DNA from: Polynucleobacter sp. MWH-Aus1W21
Lineage (GTDB): Bacteria > Pseudomonadota > Gammaproteobacteria > Burkholderiales > Burkholderiaceae
DNA length: 64,000 nucleotides
Assembly (NCBI RefSeq): GCF_018687275.1
Contig: NZ_CP061287.1
Span: 62,001 to 126,000 of the forward strand
Reading direction: 5' to 3'
The notes under the pieces were generated by a model. That model did no database searches and was not told where the DNA came from. It saw only the letters and a list, made by a program, of their open reading frames with translations. A program made the translations under genes and the position numbers. Below are positions 1-7,889 of this stretch, one piece after another. Position 1 is the stretch's first letter; every line of letters begins with the position of its first letter.

Positions 1-26
1 CAGATACGCAGAAGTCAGGAGAGTAA
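1..26 (+). CDS. rpsC: 3' end of rpsC (ribosomal protein S3), partial
   Basis: Only the last seven codons and a TAA stop at 24-26 are visible, reading DTQKSGE in frame 3. rpsC normally lies directly before rplP in the S10 operon, and this open frame ends 2 bp before the rplP start. The C-terminal tail of S3 is poorly conserved, so the identity comes from position and not from a motif. The rplP ribosome binding site (AGGAG, 17-21) lies inside these last codons. Confidence 0.45.
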
Positions 27-28
27 GC

Positions 29-442
29 ATGCTACAACCAAAGCGTCGCAAGTATCGTAAGGAACAAAAAGGCCGTAACACTGGCGTGGCAACACGCGGT
101 AGTTCTGTAGCCTTTGGTGACTTTGGATTGAAGGCCGTTGGCCGCGGTCGTTTGACTGCTCGTCAAATTGAGTCAGCACGTCGTGCAATGACTCGTCACA
201 TTAAACGTGGTGGCCGTATTTGGATTCGCATTTTCCCAGATAAGCCAATTTCACAAAAACCTGCTGAAGTACGTATGGGTAACGGCAAAGGTAATCCAGA
301 GTACTACGTAGCTGAAATTCAACCAGGCAAAGTGCTCTACGAGATGGACGGTGTTGATGAGCAATTGGCGCGCGAAGCTTTCAAGCTTGCTGCTGCTAAG
401 TTGCCTTTACAGACCACTTTCGTGATTCGCCACTTAGGTTGA
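29..442 (+). CDS. rplP: 50S ribosomal protein L16
   Basis: L16 sits near the peptidyl-transferase centre and the A-site tRNA elbow of the large subunit. The 137-residue length is typical. The basic N-terminus (MLQPKRRKYRKEQKGR) and the central GNGKGNPEYYVAEI segment are diagnostic. An AGGAG ribosome binding site precedes the ATG by about 7 bp. It is followed at once by rpmC and rpsQ, the usual tail of the S10 operon. Confidence 0.98.
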   Translation: MLQPKRRKYRKEQKGRNTGVATRGSSVAFGDFGLKAVGRGRLTARQIESARRAMTRHIKRGGRIWIRIFPDKPISQKPAEVRMGNGKGNPEYYVAEIQPGKVLYEMDGVDEQLAREAFKLAAAKLPLQTTFVIRHLG

Positions 443-456
443 TCGGGATAGAGATT

Positions 457-651
457 ATGAAAAATACAGAATTAGCTTCAAAAGATCTGAACGCTTTAAA
501 TGCAGAGTTAACCGAGTTGCTTAAGACCGGTTTTAAGCTCCGTATGCAAAAAGGCACTCAGCAACTCACAAATACCAGCCAATTGGGTAAAAATAAGCGC
601 GACATCGCTCGCGTGAAGACTTTTATCGCCCAAAAGACTGCACAGAAATAA
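457..651 (+). CDS. rpmC: 50S ribosomal protein L29
   Basis: Small helical protein of 64 residues that lies at the polypeptide exit tunnel and helps dock trigger factor and SRP. The open frame also contains a TTG at 439 inside rplP, but the ATG at 457 gives the normal L29 N-terminus (MKNTELASKDL) and leaves a 14-bp gap. The LRMQKGTQQLTNTSQL segment matches the conserved second helix of the family. Confidence 0.95.
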   Translation: MKNTELASKDLNALNAELTELLKTGFKLRMQKGTQQLTNTSQLGKNKRDIARVKTFIAQKTAQK

Positions 652-663
652 GGAAAAAGGGAT

Positions 664-933
664 ATGACAGAGTTATCTAAACCCTTGCGCCGCACCCTCG
701 TGGGACGCGTTGTTAGTGACAAAATGCAAAAAACTGTGACGGTGTTGGTTGAGCGTCAAGTTAAGCATCCAGTGATTGGTAAGTACGTTGGCCAGTCCAA
801 AAAGTACCACGCTCATGACGAAGCTGGCACATACAAGATGGGTGATACCGTTGAAATTGCTGAATCTAAGCCAATTTCACGCACTAAATCTTGGGTTGTG
901 ACCCGTTTAGTTGAAGCTTCAAAGGGTATTTAA
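664..933 (+). CDS. rpsQ: 30S ribosomal protein S17
   Basis: S17 is a primary 16S rRNA-binding OB-fold protein needed early in 30S assembly. At 89 residues it has the family length. The signature segments GRVVSDKMQKTVTVLVER and the KYHAHDE motif are present. It is the last gene of the S10 operon; the next gene, rplN, begins only after a 183-bp gap, unlike the short gaps elsewhere in the cluster. Confidence 0.98.
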   Translation: MTELSKPLRRTLVGRVVSDKMQKTVTVLVERQVKHPVIGKYVGQSKKYHAHDEAGTYKMGDTVEIAESKPISRTKSWVVTRLVEASKGI

Positions 934-962
934 AGAAATATTAGGGATTTTGGCGAAGTTTC

Positions 963-1031
963 TTCCCAAATCCCTGTTTTACGTAGTAGAATAGAAGGCT
1001 TCTCTGGTTTTATTGGAGAAGCAGTGTTTTT
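963..1031 (+). promoter_or_regulatory. Candidate spc-operon promoter and leader hairpin
   Basis: This lies in the 183-bp gap between rpsQ and rplN. A TTCCCA box (963-968) and a TAGAAT box (987-992) are 18 bp apart, a plausible sigma-70 promoter. Next comes a hairpin with perfect arms GCTTCTC (998-1004) and GAGAAGC (1016-1022), then a short T-run (1027-1031). It could be the spc promoter with a 5' hairpin, or a weak terminator/attenuator for S10 readthrough. No experiment supports either. Confidence 0.4.
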
Positions 1032-1116
1032 CATTAATTCCGGGTTTTAGCTTTCGTTAAAGCCCATAGACGGAACCAAGACTGTTTGCCTTTGGCCAAT
1101 AAGTTGGGGATTAGAA

Positions 1117-1485
1117 ATGATACAAACCGAAAGTAGATTACAGGTTGCCGATAACACAGGCGCCAGTGAAGTGTTGTGCATCAAGGTATTGGGCGGCTCT
1201 AAGCGTCGTTACGCCAGTATCGGTGATGTCATTAAAGTGACTGTAAAGTCCGCTGCTCCACGTGGCCGTGTAAAAAAAGGTGACATTTATAACGCCGTAG
1301 TAGTGAGAACTGCTAAGGGTGTTCGCCGTCCAGATGGTTCATTGATTAAGTTTGATGGCAACGCTGCGGTATTGCTCAACGCTAAGTTAGAGCCAATTGG
1401 CACACGTATCTTTGGACCAGTGACGCGTGAATTGCGTACTGAAAAGTTCATGAAGATCGTTTCTCTCGCCCCCGAAGTTATTTAA
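1117..1485 (+). CDS. rplN: 50S ribosomal protein L14
   Basis: L14 is a beta-barrel protein at the subunit interface that contacts 16S helix 14 (bridge B8). It has 122 residues, as usual, opening with MIQTESRLQVADNTGA. The GRVKKGDIYNAVVVRT segment is the family signature. It is the first gene of the spc operon, and its start follows a GGGGA ribosome binding site. Its gap to rplX is only 9 bp. Confidence 0.98.
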   Translation: MIQTESRLQVADNTGASEVLCIKVLGGSKRRYASIGDVIKVTVKSAAPRGRVKKGDIYNAVVVRTAKGVRRPDGSLIKFDGNAAVLLNAKLEPIGTRIFGPVTRELRTEKFMKIVSLAPEVI

Positions 1486-1494
1486 GAGGCTGAT

Positions 1495-1803
1495 ATGAAA
1501 AAGATTCGTAAAGGTGATTCAGTAGTTCTATTGACTGGCCGCGATAAGGGCAAGCAAGGAACTGTTACAGCCGTTCTCGAGAACAAATTAGTTATCGAAG
1601 GCGTAAACATTTATAAAAAGAGCGTTAAGCCTAATCCAGCAGCCGGCGTTACTGGCGGCATGATTGACAAGACGATGCCTGTTCACATTTCTAATGTGGC
1701 TTTGGTTGACGGTAACGGCAAACCATCACGTGTTGGTATCAAACTCGTTGACGGTAAAAAGCAGCGTTTCCTCAAAACCACTGGCGCAACTTTAAGCGCA
1801 TAA
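1495..1803 (+). CDS. rplX: 50S ribosomal protein L24
   Basis: L24 binds 23S rRNA near its 5' end and initiates large-subunit assembly. It has 102 residues. The KOW motif is visible at the N-terminus (KGDSVVLLTGRDKGKQG), followed by VIEGVNIYKKSVKP. The gene is tightly coupled to rplN and rplE in the spc operon. Confidence 0.97.
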   Translation: MKKIRKGDSVVLLTGRDKGKQGTVTAVLENKLVIEGVNIYKKSVKPNPAAGVTGGMIDKTMPVHISNVALVDGNGKPSRVGIKLVDGKKQRFLKTTGATLSA

Positions 1804-1819
1804 GGGGCACGGAGAAATT

Positions 1820-2362
1820 ATGAGCACACGTTTTCAAGAACACTATCAAGCTAAAGTAGTTGCAGATTTGATCGCCAAGTTTGGCTACAAGTCTGTAATG
1901 GAAGTTCCACGTATCACTAAGGTAACCCTGAACATGGGCTTAGGCGATGCAGTGAACGACAAGAAAATTATCGAAAATGCAGTTGGCGATTTAACTAAAG
2001 TTGCAGGCCAAAAGCCAGTTGTAACTAAAGCTAAAAAAGCGATTGCAGGTTTCAAGATTCGTCAAGGCTACCCAATCGGTGCCATGGTGACATTGCGTGG
2101 CGCACGCATGTACGAATTCTTGGATCGTTTCGTTACTGTTGCATTGCCACGCGTACGTGACTTCCGTGGTATTTCTGGCAAAGCGTTTGATGGTCGTGGT
2201 AACTACAACATCGGCGTTAAAGAACAGATCATTTTCCCTGAAATCGAATACGACAAAATTGATGCCCTCCGTGGTCTCAACATCAGTATTACGACGACTG
2301 CTAAAACCGACGAAGAAGCAAAAGCTTTGTTGGCAGCATTCAAATTCCCTTTCCGCAATTAA
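1820..2362 (+). CDS. rplE: 50S ribosomal protein L5
   Basis: L5 binds 5S rRNA and places it in the central protuberance of the 50S subunit. The 180-residue protein has the LNMGLGDAV segment and the conserved RGARMYEFLDR and GRGNYNIGVKEQ motifs. The ATG has a GGAG ribosome binding site. In E. coli, S8 represses the spc operon by binding at the rplX-rplE junction; I did not establish an equivalent structure here. Confidence 0.98.
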   Translation: MSTRFQEHYQAKVVADLIAKFGYKSVMEVPRITKVTLNMGLGDAVNDKKIIENAVGDLTKVAGQKPVVTKAKKAIAGFKIRQGYPIGAMVTLRGARMYEFLDRFVTVALPRVRDFRGISGKAFDGRGNYNIGVKEQIIFPEIEYDKIDALRGLNISITTTAKTDEEAKALLAAFKFPFRN

Positions 2363-2371
2363 GAGGCTAAC

Positions 2372-2677
2372 GTGGCAAAACTATCCCTGATTGAGCGCGA
2401 GAATAAGCGCGCAAAAACTGTAGAGAAGTACGCTGTTAAGCGTGCCGAACTAAAAGCGATCATTGCTGATCAATCACGCAGCGATGAAGAGCGCTATGAA
2501 GCTCGCTTGAAGCTACAGGCACTTCCACGTAACGCAAGCCCGATTCGTCAAAGAAATCGTTGTTCATTAACCGGTCGCCCACGTGGCACATTCCGTAAAT
2601 TCGGTTTGGCTCGTAGCAAGATTCGTGAAATCGCCTTCCGTGGCGAAATCCCCGGTTTAACCAAGGCCAGCTGGTAA
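2372..2677 (+). CDS. rpsN: 30S ribosomal protein S14 (zinc-independent form)
   Basis: S14 assembles late into the 30S head. The protein is 101 residues, the long form, and has only one cysteine (CSLTGRPRG), so it lacks the four-cysteine zinc ribbon of the short form. It starts with GTG at 2372 after AAGAGG, 9 bp downstream of rplE. The RKFGLARSKIREIA C-terminus is characteristic. Confidence 0.97.
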   Translation: MAKLSLIERENKRAKTVEKYAVKRAELKAIIADQSRSDEERYEARLKLQALPRNASPIRQRNRCSLTGRPRGTFRKFGLARSKIREIAFRGEIPGLTKASW

Positions 2678-2701
2678 GCGGCGAAAGAATTAGGAGAACT
2701 C

Positions 2702-3097
2702 ATGAGTATCAGCGATCCAATCGCCGACATGTTGACAAGGATCCGCAATGCGCAAGCAGTGCAGAAACCCGTAGTCTTGATGCCGTCGTCAAAAGTAAAA
2801 GTAGCCATCGCAAAAGTTTTGCAAGATGAAGGCTATATCGAAAGTTTCGAAATCAAAGGTGAAGCAGCCAAGCCAGTGCTACACATTGATCTCAAATACT
2901 ATGCAGGCCGTCCTGTTATTGAGCGTATTGACCGTGTATCCACACCAAGTCTGCGTATCTATAAAGGCCGTCATGACATTCCAGAAGTAATGAATGGCTT
3001 GGGCATTGCAATTATTTCAACCCCTCAAGGCGTAATGACAGACCGTAAAGCACGTGCAACAGGCGTGGGCGGCGAAGTTATTTGCTACGTAGCTTAA
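2702..3097 (+). CDS. rpsH: 30S ribosomal protein S8
   Basis: S8 binds the central domain of 16S rRNA and, in E. coli, is the translational repressor of the spc operon. The 131-residue sequence opens [18 protein letters not shown] and ends with the conserved [15 protein letters not shown] ribosome binding site lies just upstream of the ATG. Whether it autoregulates here cannot be told from the sequence alone. Confidence 0.98.
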
Positions 3098-3107
3098 GGA
3101 GCGAAAT

Positions 3108-3641
3108 ATGTCCCGCGTAGGTAAATCACCCATTACAGTTCCTAAGGGCGCTGAGATCAGCATCAACGGTGCAAATATTACGGTTAAAGGTCCATTGGGC
3201 ACTTTGACACACAACTTGCATCCTTCTGTTGGTTTGAAACAAGAAGATGGCGTATTGACAGTTGTTTTAAATAACGACTCACCAGAGGCTGGTGCTCAGT
3301 CAGGTACTGCACGTGCTTTGGTTAACAACATGGTTGTTGGCGTAACTACTGGCTTTGAGCGCAAGCTCAGCTTGGTAGGCGTTGGTTACCGTGCTGCTGC
3401 TCAAGGCGAAACATTGAAATTGCAGTTGGGTTTCTCACACGACATTATTTACAACCTACCAAAGGGTGTAAAAGCTGAGACTCCATCGCAAACTGAAATC
3501 ATTATCAAAGGTTCCAACAAGCAGCAAGTTGGCCAGGTCGCAGCTGAAGTTCGCGCATACCGTTCACCAGAGCCATACAAAGGCAAAGGCGTTCGCTACG
3601 TGGATGAGGTTGTGCACCTGAAAGAAACTAAGAAGAAGTAA
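3108..3641 (+). CDS. rplF: 50S ribosomal protein L6
   Basis: L6 sits near the factor-binding centre next to the sarcin-ricin loop. It has 177 residues with the two repeated alpha/beta domains of the family. MSRVGKSPI at the start and the C-terminal motif PEPYKGKGVRY are diagnostic. It lies 10 bp after rpsH. Confidence 0.98.
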   Translation: MSRVGKSPITVPKGAEISINGANITVKGPLGTLTHNLHPSVGLKQEDGVLTVVLNNDSPEAGAQSGTARALVNNMVVGVTTGFERKLSLVGVGYRAAAQGETLKLQLGFSHDIIYNLPKGVKAETPSQTEIIIKGSNKQQVGQVAAEVRAYRSPEPYKGKGVRYVDEVVHLKETKKK

Positions 3642-3654
3642 GCGAGATTAGAAA

Positions 3655-4008
3655 ATGAATAAAGACGAATCCAGACAAAGACGTGCTAGGCAGACTCGTA
3701 TTCGCATTGCCGAAGCATTGGCAAATCGCTTAACAGTTATCCGTAGCAATTCACATATTTCTGCTCAGGTTTATAGCCCATGCGGAACCAAAGTTGTAGC
3801 AGCTGCTTCAACAATGGAAAAAGATTTGCGCCAAGCGATCAAAAACGGCGGCAACGCTGAAGCGGCTAAACAAATCGGCAAGTTAGTTGCTGAGCGTGCT
3901 GTTAAGGCAGGCGTTGTTGATGTTGCGTTTGATCGTTCCGGTCATCGTTACCACGGCCGTATTAAGGCCTTAGCTGAAGCTGCGCGTGAAGCCGGCCTGA
4001 AGTTCTAA
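3655..4008 (+). CDS. rplR: 50S ribosomal protein L18
   Basis: L18 binds 5S rRNA together with L5 and L25. The 117-residue protein starts MNKDESRQRRARQTR, a basic tail that contacts rRNA, and ends with the conserved FDRSGHRYHGRIKALAEAAR segment. It is in the usual spc position between rplF and rpsE. Confidence 0.97.
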   Translation: MNKDESRQRRARQTRIRIAEALANRLTVIRSNSHISAQVYSPCGTKVVAAASTMEKDLRQAIKNGGNAEAAKQIGKLVAERAVKAGVVDVAFDRSGHRYHGRIKALAEAAREAGLKF

Positions 4009-4026
4009 TAGGGTTTAGGAAAAAAC

Positions 4027-4545
4027 ATGGCAAAAATGCAAACTAAGATGCAAAACGAAGAGCGTGATGATGGTCTTCGCGAGAAGATGATCGCTGTTAA
4101 TCGTGTAACTAAAGTGGTTAAGGGTGGTCGTATTCTCGGCTTCGCTGCACTCACTGTAGTTGGCGATGGCGATGGCCGCATCGGCATGGGTAAAGGCAAA
4201 TCAAAAGAAGTTCCAGTTGCAGTTCAAAAAGCAATGGACGAAGCACGTCGCAAGATGATCAAAGTTACTTTGCGTAAAGGTACTTTGCAACACACCGTTA
4301 CTGGTCAACACGGCGCGTCACGCGTTTTGATTTCTCCAGCTAAAGACGGTACTGGAATTATTGCTGGCGGCCCAATGCGCGCGATTTTCGACGTAATGGG
4401 TGTAACTAACGTGGTTGCTAAGTCACTTGGCTCTACAAACCCATACAACTTGGTTCGTGCAACCATTGATGGTTTGAGCAAGATGAGTACTCCTGCTGAG
4501 ATTGCTGCTAAGCGCGGTAAGTCAGTTGAAGAGATTCTCGGCTAA
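4027..4545 (+). CDS. rpsE: 30S ribosomal protein S5
   Basis: S5 contributes to decoding fidelity and to mRNA unwinding at the entry channel. The 172-residue protein carries the N-terminal double-stranded-RNA-binding domain (VTKVVKGGRILGFAALTVVGDG) and the C-terminal ribosomal fold. The loop VTKVVKGGR, where spectinomycin-resistance changes occur in other bacteria, has ordinary residues. The TAGGA ribosome binding site overlaps the end of rplR. Confidence 0.98.
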   Translation: MAKMQTKMQNEERDDGLREKMIAVNRVTKVVKGGRILGFAALTVVGDGDGRIGMGKGKSKEVPVAVQKAMDEARRKMIKVTLRKGTLQHTVTGQHGASRVLISPAKDGTGIIAGGPMRAIFDVMGVTNVVAKSLGSTNPYNLVRATIDGLSKMSTPAEIAAKRGKSVEEILG

Positions 4546-4569
4546 GACCAAAAGATTAGGAATCTATAA

Positions 4570-4758
4570 ATGACAACATCTAACTCCAAAGTCAAACTGC
4601 AATTAGTACGCAGCTTGATCGGTACACGCGAAAGCCATCGTGCAACTGTACGTGGCTTAGGCCTTGGTCGCATCAATTCAGTTTCTGAATTGGAAGACAC
4701 TCCAGCTGTTCGCGGCATGATTAATAAAGTTTCTTATCTAGTTAAAGTCATTGGCTAA
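4570..4758 (+). CDS. rpmD: 50S ribosomal protein L30
   Basis: Small 62-residue protein of the large subunit. The sequence KVKLQLVRSLIGTRESHRATVRGLGLGR is typical of bacterial L30 and is followed by the conserved VRGMINKVSYLVKV. The start is preceded by TTAGGAA. The gene sits between rpsE and rplO, its normal place. Confidence 0.96.
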   Translation: MTTSNSKVKLQLVRSLIGTRESHRATVRGLGLGRINSVSELEDTPAVRGMINKVSYLVKVIG

Positions 4759-4785
4759 TAACTAGCAAGTAAATAGGCGAAGAAT

Positions 4786-5226
4786 ATGCAACTCAACACA
4801 ATTAAACCTGCAGAAGGCTCTAAGAAAAACCGTCGTCGCGTTGGTCGCGGCATTGGTTCTGGTCTTGGTAAAACTGCTGGCCGTGGTCACAAAGGTCAAA
4901 AATCCCGTTCTGGTGGTTTCCACAAGGTTGGATTTGAAGGCGGACAGATGCCTATGTATCGTCGTTTGCCAAAGCGCGGTTTCGTGTCTTTGACACGTCG
5001 TCACGTTGGTCAAATTACTTTGAATGATTTAGCAAAAATCAACTTGCCAGAAGTGGACCTCTTGGTATTGAAGGCTCATGGCTTTGCTGGTGAGCAGATT
5101 AATGCAGTTAAGGTTATCAAGACTGGCGAACTCAAGATTGCTGTAACCCTCAAGGGCATTACAGCTACTGCCGGCGCTAAAGCAGCTATTGAAGCAGCTG
5201 GCGGCAAATTGGTTGAATTGGCTTAA
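4786..5226 (+). CDS. rplO: 50S ribosomal protein L15
   Basis: L15 is a late-assembly protein that reaches into the 50S core. It has 146 residues, with a glycine- and arginine-rich N-terminal extension (RRVGRGIGSGLGKTAGRGHK) and the GFEGGQMPMYRRLPKRGF motif. It is followed 17 bp later by secY, the classic order rplO-secY. Confidence 0.98.
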   Translation: MQLNTIKPAEGSKKNRRRVGRGIGSGLGKTAGRGHKGQKSRSGGFHKVGFEGGQMPMYRRLPKRGFVSLTRRHVGQITLNDLAKINLPEVDLLVLKAHGFAGEQINAVKVIKTGELKIAVTLKGITATAGAKAAIEAAGGKLVELA

Positions 5227-5243
5227 TAGGTCTTTTAGTAGAT

Positions 5244-6581
5244 ATGGCATTAGCACCTACCAATAACGCAAGCACCGCAGCATCAGGTGGCAAGTTTGGC
5301 GAATTACGCCAACGCTTAGTCTTCCTGGTGTTGGCTTTGCTCGTGTTCCGTTTGGGTGCTCATATTCCAGTTCCTGGAATTGACCCTGACCAATTGGCAC
5401 AGTTGTTCTCTGGCCAAAAAGACGGCATCTTGGGAATGTTTAACTTGTTCTCAGGCGGTGCTTTATCTCGCTTTACCGTATTTGCTTTGGGAATCATGCC
5501 GTACATTTCTGCATCGATCATCATGCAATTAATGACCATCGTTGTACCTTCTTTAGAAGCTTTGAAGAAAGAAGGTCAAGCTGGTCAACGTAAGATTACT
5601 CAGTACACCCGCTACGGCACTGTACTCTTGGCAACATTCCAGGCATTGGGTATTTCTGTTGCCTTGCAGGCTCAACCAGGTTTGGTTATCAACCCAGGTT
5701 TGATGTTTGAATTGAATACTGTAGTAACTTTGGTTACTGGCACGATGTTCTTGATGTGGCTTGGCGAGCAAATTACTGAGCGCGGTCTTGGTAACGGTAT
5801 TTCCATCATTATTTTCGGCGGCATTGTTTCTGGTCTGCCGAATGCATTGGCAAGCTTATTAGAGTTAGTTCGTACCGGCTCAATGAATATTATTTCTGCA
5901 TTGCTCATCGTTGTGATTTGCGTGGCAGTGACGTATTTTGTGGTGTTTGTAGAGCGTGGTCAGCGTCGTATCTTGGTTAACTACGCTAAGCGTCAAGTTG
6001 GCAACAAGATCTATGGTGGCCAATCTTCTTACTTCCCATTGAAGTTGAATATGGCGGGCGTTATTCCTCCAATTTTTGCTTCTTCTATTATTTTGTTCCC
6101 TGCAACGATTGCTGGCTGGTTTACTTCAGGCGAGCCAACCAATATGTTCAGCAGAATTATTAAAGACTTAGCGGCCACTTTGGCACCAGGACAACCTGTG
6201 TACACGATTTTGTATGCAGCTGCGATTATCTTCTTCTGCTTCTTCTATACCGCATTGGTATTTAACAGCCGTGATACAGCTGAGAACTTAAAGAAGAGTG
6301 GTGCATTTGTTCCAGGTATTCGTCCAGGCGATCAAACAGCGCGTTACATCGATAAGATCTTGGTGCGTTTGACTCTAGCCGGTGCAATTTATATGGTTTT
6401 GGTTTGCTTGTTGCCAGAATTCTTGGTCTTGAAGTACAACGTGCCGTTTTATTTCGGCGGTACTTCATTGTTGATTATTGTTGTTGTTGCAATGGATTTC
6501 ATGGCTCAAGTTCAGTCATTTGTCATGCAACAGCAGTACGGCTCTTTGATGAAAAAAGCCAACTTTAAGATGGGCGCTTAA
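5244..6581 (+). CDS. secY: Protein translocase subunit SecY
   Basis: SecY forms the protein-conducting channel of the inner membrane with SecE and SecG. The 445-residue protein shows ten predicted membrane helices. Family segments are present: HIPVPGIDPDQL before the plug region, LGIMPYISASIIMQL in TM2, GERGLGNGISI-type loop (EQITERGLGNGISIIIF) and the cytoplasmic loop NPRDTAENLKKSGAFVPGIRPG-like stretch. It is encoded in the spc operon, 17 bp after rplO and 4 bp before infA, so translation is probably coupled. Confidence 0.98.
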   Translation: MALAPTNNASTAASGGKFGELRQRLVFLVLALLVFRLGAHIPVPGIDPDQLAQLFSGQKDGILGMFNLFSGGALSRFTVFALGIMPYISASIIMQLMTIVVPSLEALKKEGQAGQRKITQYTRYGTVLLATFQALGISVALQAQPGLVINPGLMFELNTVVTLVTGTMFLMWLGEQITERGLGNGISIIIFGGIVSGLPNALASLLELVRTGSMNIISALLIVVICVAVTYFVVFVERGQRRILVNYAKRQVGNKIYGGQSSYFPLKLNMAGVIPPIFASSIILFPATIAGWFTSGEPTNMFSRIIKDLAATLAPGQPVYTILYAAAIIFFCFFYTALVFNSRDTAENLKKSGAFVPGIRPGDQTARYIDKILVRLTLAGAIYMVLVCLLPEFLVLKYNVPFYFGGTSLLIIVVVAMDFMAQVQSFVMQQQYGSLMKKANFKMGA

Positions 6582-6585
6582 CTGA

Positions 6586-6804
6586 ATGTCTAAAGACGAT
6601 GTAATTCAGATGGCGGGAGAAGTTGTAGAGAATTTGCCGAACGCGATGTTTCGCGTGAAGCTGGAAAACGGACATGTGGTTCTAGGGCACATTTCTGGAA
6701 AGATGCGGATGCACTACATCCGTATTTTGCCGGGAGATAAGGTGACGGTGGAGATGACTCCTTACGACCTAACGCGCGCCAGAATCATTTTCCGTGCGAA
6801 GTAA
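6586..6804 (+). CDS. infA: Translation initiation factor IF-1
   Basis: IF-1 is a 72-residue OB-fold (S1-like) protein that occupies the ribosomal A site during initiation. The sequence opens MSKDDVIQMAGEVVENLPNA and contains the HISGKMRMHYIRILPGD signature. It starts 4 bp after the secY stop, with no clear ribosome binding site of its own apart from bases inside secY. The infA-rpmJ placement after secY is usual in betaproteobacteria. Confidence 0.97.
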   Translation: MSKDDVIQMAGEVVENLPNAMFRVKLENGHVVLGHISGKMRMHYIRILPGDKVTVEMTPYDLTRARIIFRAK

Positions 6805-6838
6805 AGATTAAGTAGTACCTATTTTTAAGAGGTGAGTT

Positions 6839-6955
6839 ATGAAAGTTTTAGCATCCGTTAAGTGTATTTGCAGAAATTGCAAGATCATTAAGCGCAAACG
6901 CGTTGTGCGCGTGATCTGTTCTTCAGACGCACGTCATAAGCAGCGTCAAGGCTGA
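6839..6955 (+). CDS. rpmJ: 50S ribosomal protein L36 (zinc-binding form)
   Basis: A 38-codon gene starting ATG at 6839 behind AAGAGGTGAG and ending TGA at 6953-6955. The product begins MKVLASVKCICRNCK and ends HKQRQG. The zinc ligands of the C+ form of L36 are visible: C11, C14, C27 and H33. Position 9 is an extra cysteine. It closes the spc operon, 24 bp before rpsM. Confidence 0.96.
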   Translation: MKVLASVKCICRNCKIIKRKRVVRVICSSDARHKQRQG

Positions 6956-6979
6956 TCTGGTTAATTAAGAGGAAATCTC

Positions 6980-7345
6980 ATGGCACGTATCGCTGGGGTA
7001 AACATCCCAAATCATCAACATACTGTTATCGGTTTAACAGCAATTTTTGGCATTGGCACAACTCGTGCACGCAAAATTTGTGAAACCACAGGTGTTGCAA
7101 TCGACAAAAAAGTTAAAGACCTTACTGACGGTGACTTGGAAAAGTTGCGTGATGAAGTAGGTAAATTCATTACTGAAGGTGATCTTCGTCGTGAAGTAAC
7201 TATGAGCATCAAGCGTTTGATGGACTTAGGTTGCTACCGTGGCGTTCGTCATCGTAAGGGCTTGCCTGTACGTGGTCAACGTACGAAGACTAATGCGCGT
7301 ACCCGTAAGGGCCCACGTAAGTCTGGCGTGCAACTGAAGAAATAA
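6980..7345 (+). CDS. rpsM: 30S ribosomal protein S13
   Basis: S13 sits at the top of the 30S head, bridges to the 50S subunit and contacts P-site tRNA through its C-terminal tail. It has 121 residues and begins MARIAGVNIPNHQH. The conserved YRGVRHRKGLPVRGQRT and KTNARTRKGPRK segments are present. It is the first gene of the alpha operon and follows an AAGAGG ribosome binding site. Confidence 0.98.
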   Translation: MARIAGVNIPNHQHTVIGLTAIFGIGTTRARKICETTGVAIDKKVKDLTDGDLEKLRDEVGKFITEGDLRREVTMSIKRLMDLGCYRGVRHRKGLPVRGQRTKTNARTRKGPRKSGVQLKK

Positions 7346-7363
7346 TCAAGAAAGTTTATTGAC

Positions 7364-7771
7364 ATGGCAAAACAACAATCCGCTTCCGCCGCTTCACAGC
7401 GCGCTCGTAAGAAGGTTAAAAAGAACGTTGCTGACGGTATTGCACACGTTCATGCTTCTTTTAACAACACCATCATTACGATCACTGATCGTCAAGGAAA
7501 TGCGCTTTCATGGGCAACTTCTGGCGGCCAGGGTTTCAAAGGCTCACGTAAATCAACACCTTTTGCTGCTCAGGTAGCTGCAGAAGTTGCTGGTAAGACA
7601 GCCATTGAATGCGGTATCAAGAACTTGGAAGTTCAGATCAAAGGCCCAGGCCCAGGTCGTGAATCAGCAGTTCGTGCATTGAACTCATTGGGTATCAAGA
7701 TCACTGAGATTCAAGACGTAACTCCAGTTCCACATAATGGTTGCCGTCCTCCAAAGCGCCGTCGTATCTAA
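7364..7771 (+). CDS. rpsK: 30S ribosomal protein S11
   Basis: S11 lies on the 30S platform near the Shine-Dalgarno helix. It has 135 residues, with a basic alanine/lysine-rich N-terminus and the typical C-terminus ITEIQDVTPVPHNGCRPPKRRR. The conserved GPGPGRESAVRAL motif is present. It lies 18 bp after rpsM; the next gene is separated by an unusually long 118-bp leader. Confidence 0.98.
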   Translation: MAKQQSASAASQRARKKVKKNVADGIAHVHASFNNTIITITDRQGNALSWATSGGQGFKGSRKSTPFAAQVAAEVAGKTAIECGIKNLEVQIKGPGPGRESAVRALNSLGIKITEIQDVTPVPHNGCRPPKRRRI

Positions 7772-7823
7772 GCTTGGAAGTTGGCAGTACAACAGTTTCA
7801 GTAGTTTTTTATTAAAGCCCACT

Positions 7824-7873
7824 GTTCGCCTGATTTAAAGGGCGAACTCACCGCCGGTCGCAAGACTGCGGCA
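7824..7873 (+). promoter_or_regulatory. Candidate structured leader of rpsD (two hairpins)
   Basis: In the 118-bp gap before rpsD, two RNA hairpins can form. The first has perfect 7-bp arms GTTCGCC (7824-7830) and GGCGAAC (7841-7847). The second (7851-7871) pairs CCG/CGG and GGTC/GACT around a GCAA tetraloop (7860-7863) with a bulged C. They lie just before the rpsD ribosome binding site. In E. coli S4 represses the alpha operon at a pseudoknot upstream of rpsM; this could be a relocated S4 site, which is inference only. Confidence 0.4.
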
Positions 7874-7889
7874 AAGAAAGGAAAGCATC

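Noticed and set aside
2097..2390. Plus-strand open frame overlapping rplE in another frame
   Set aside because: Low-complexity translation overlapping a clear L5 gene; no ribosome binding site.
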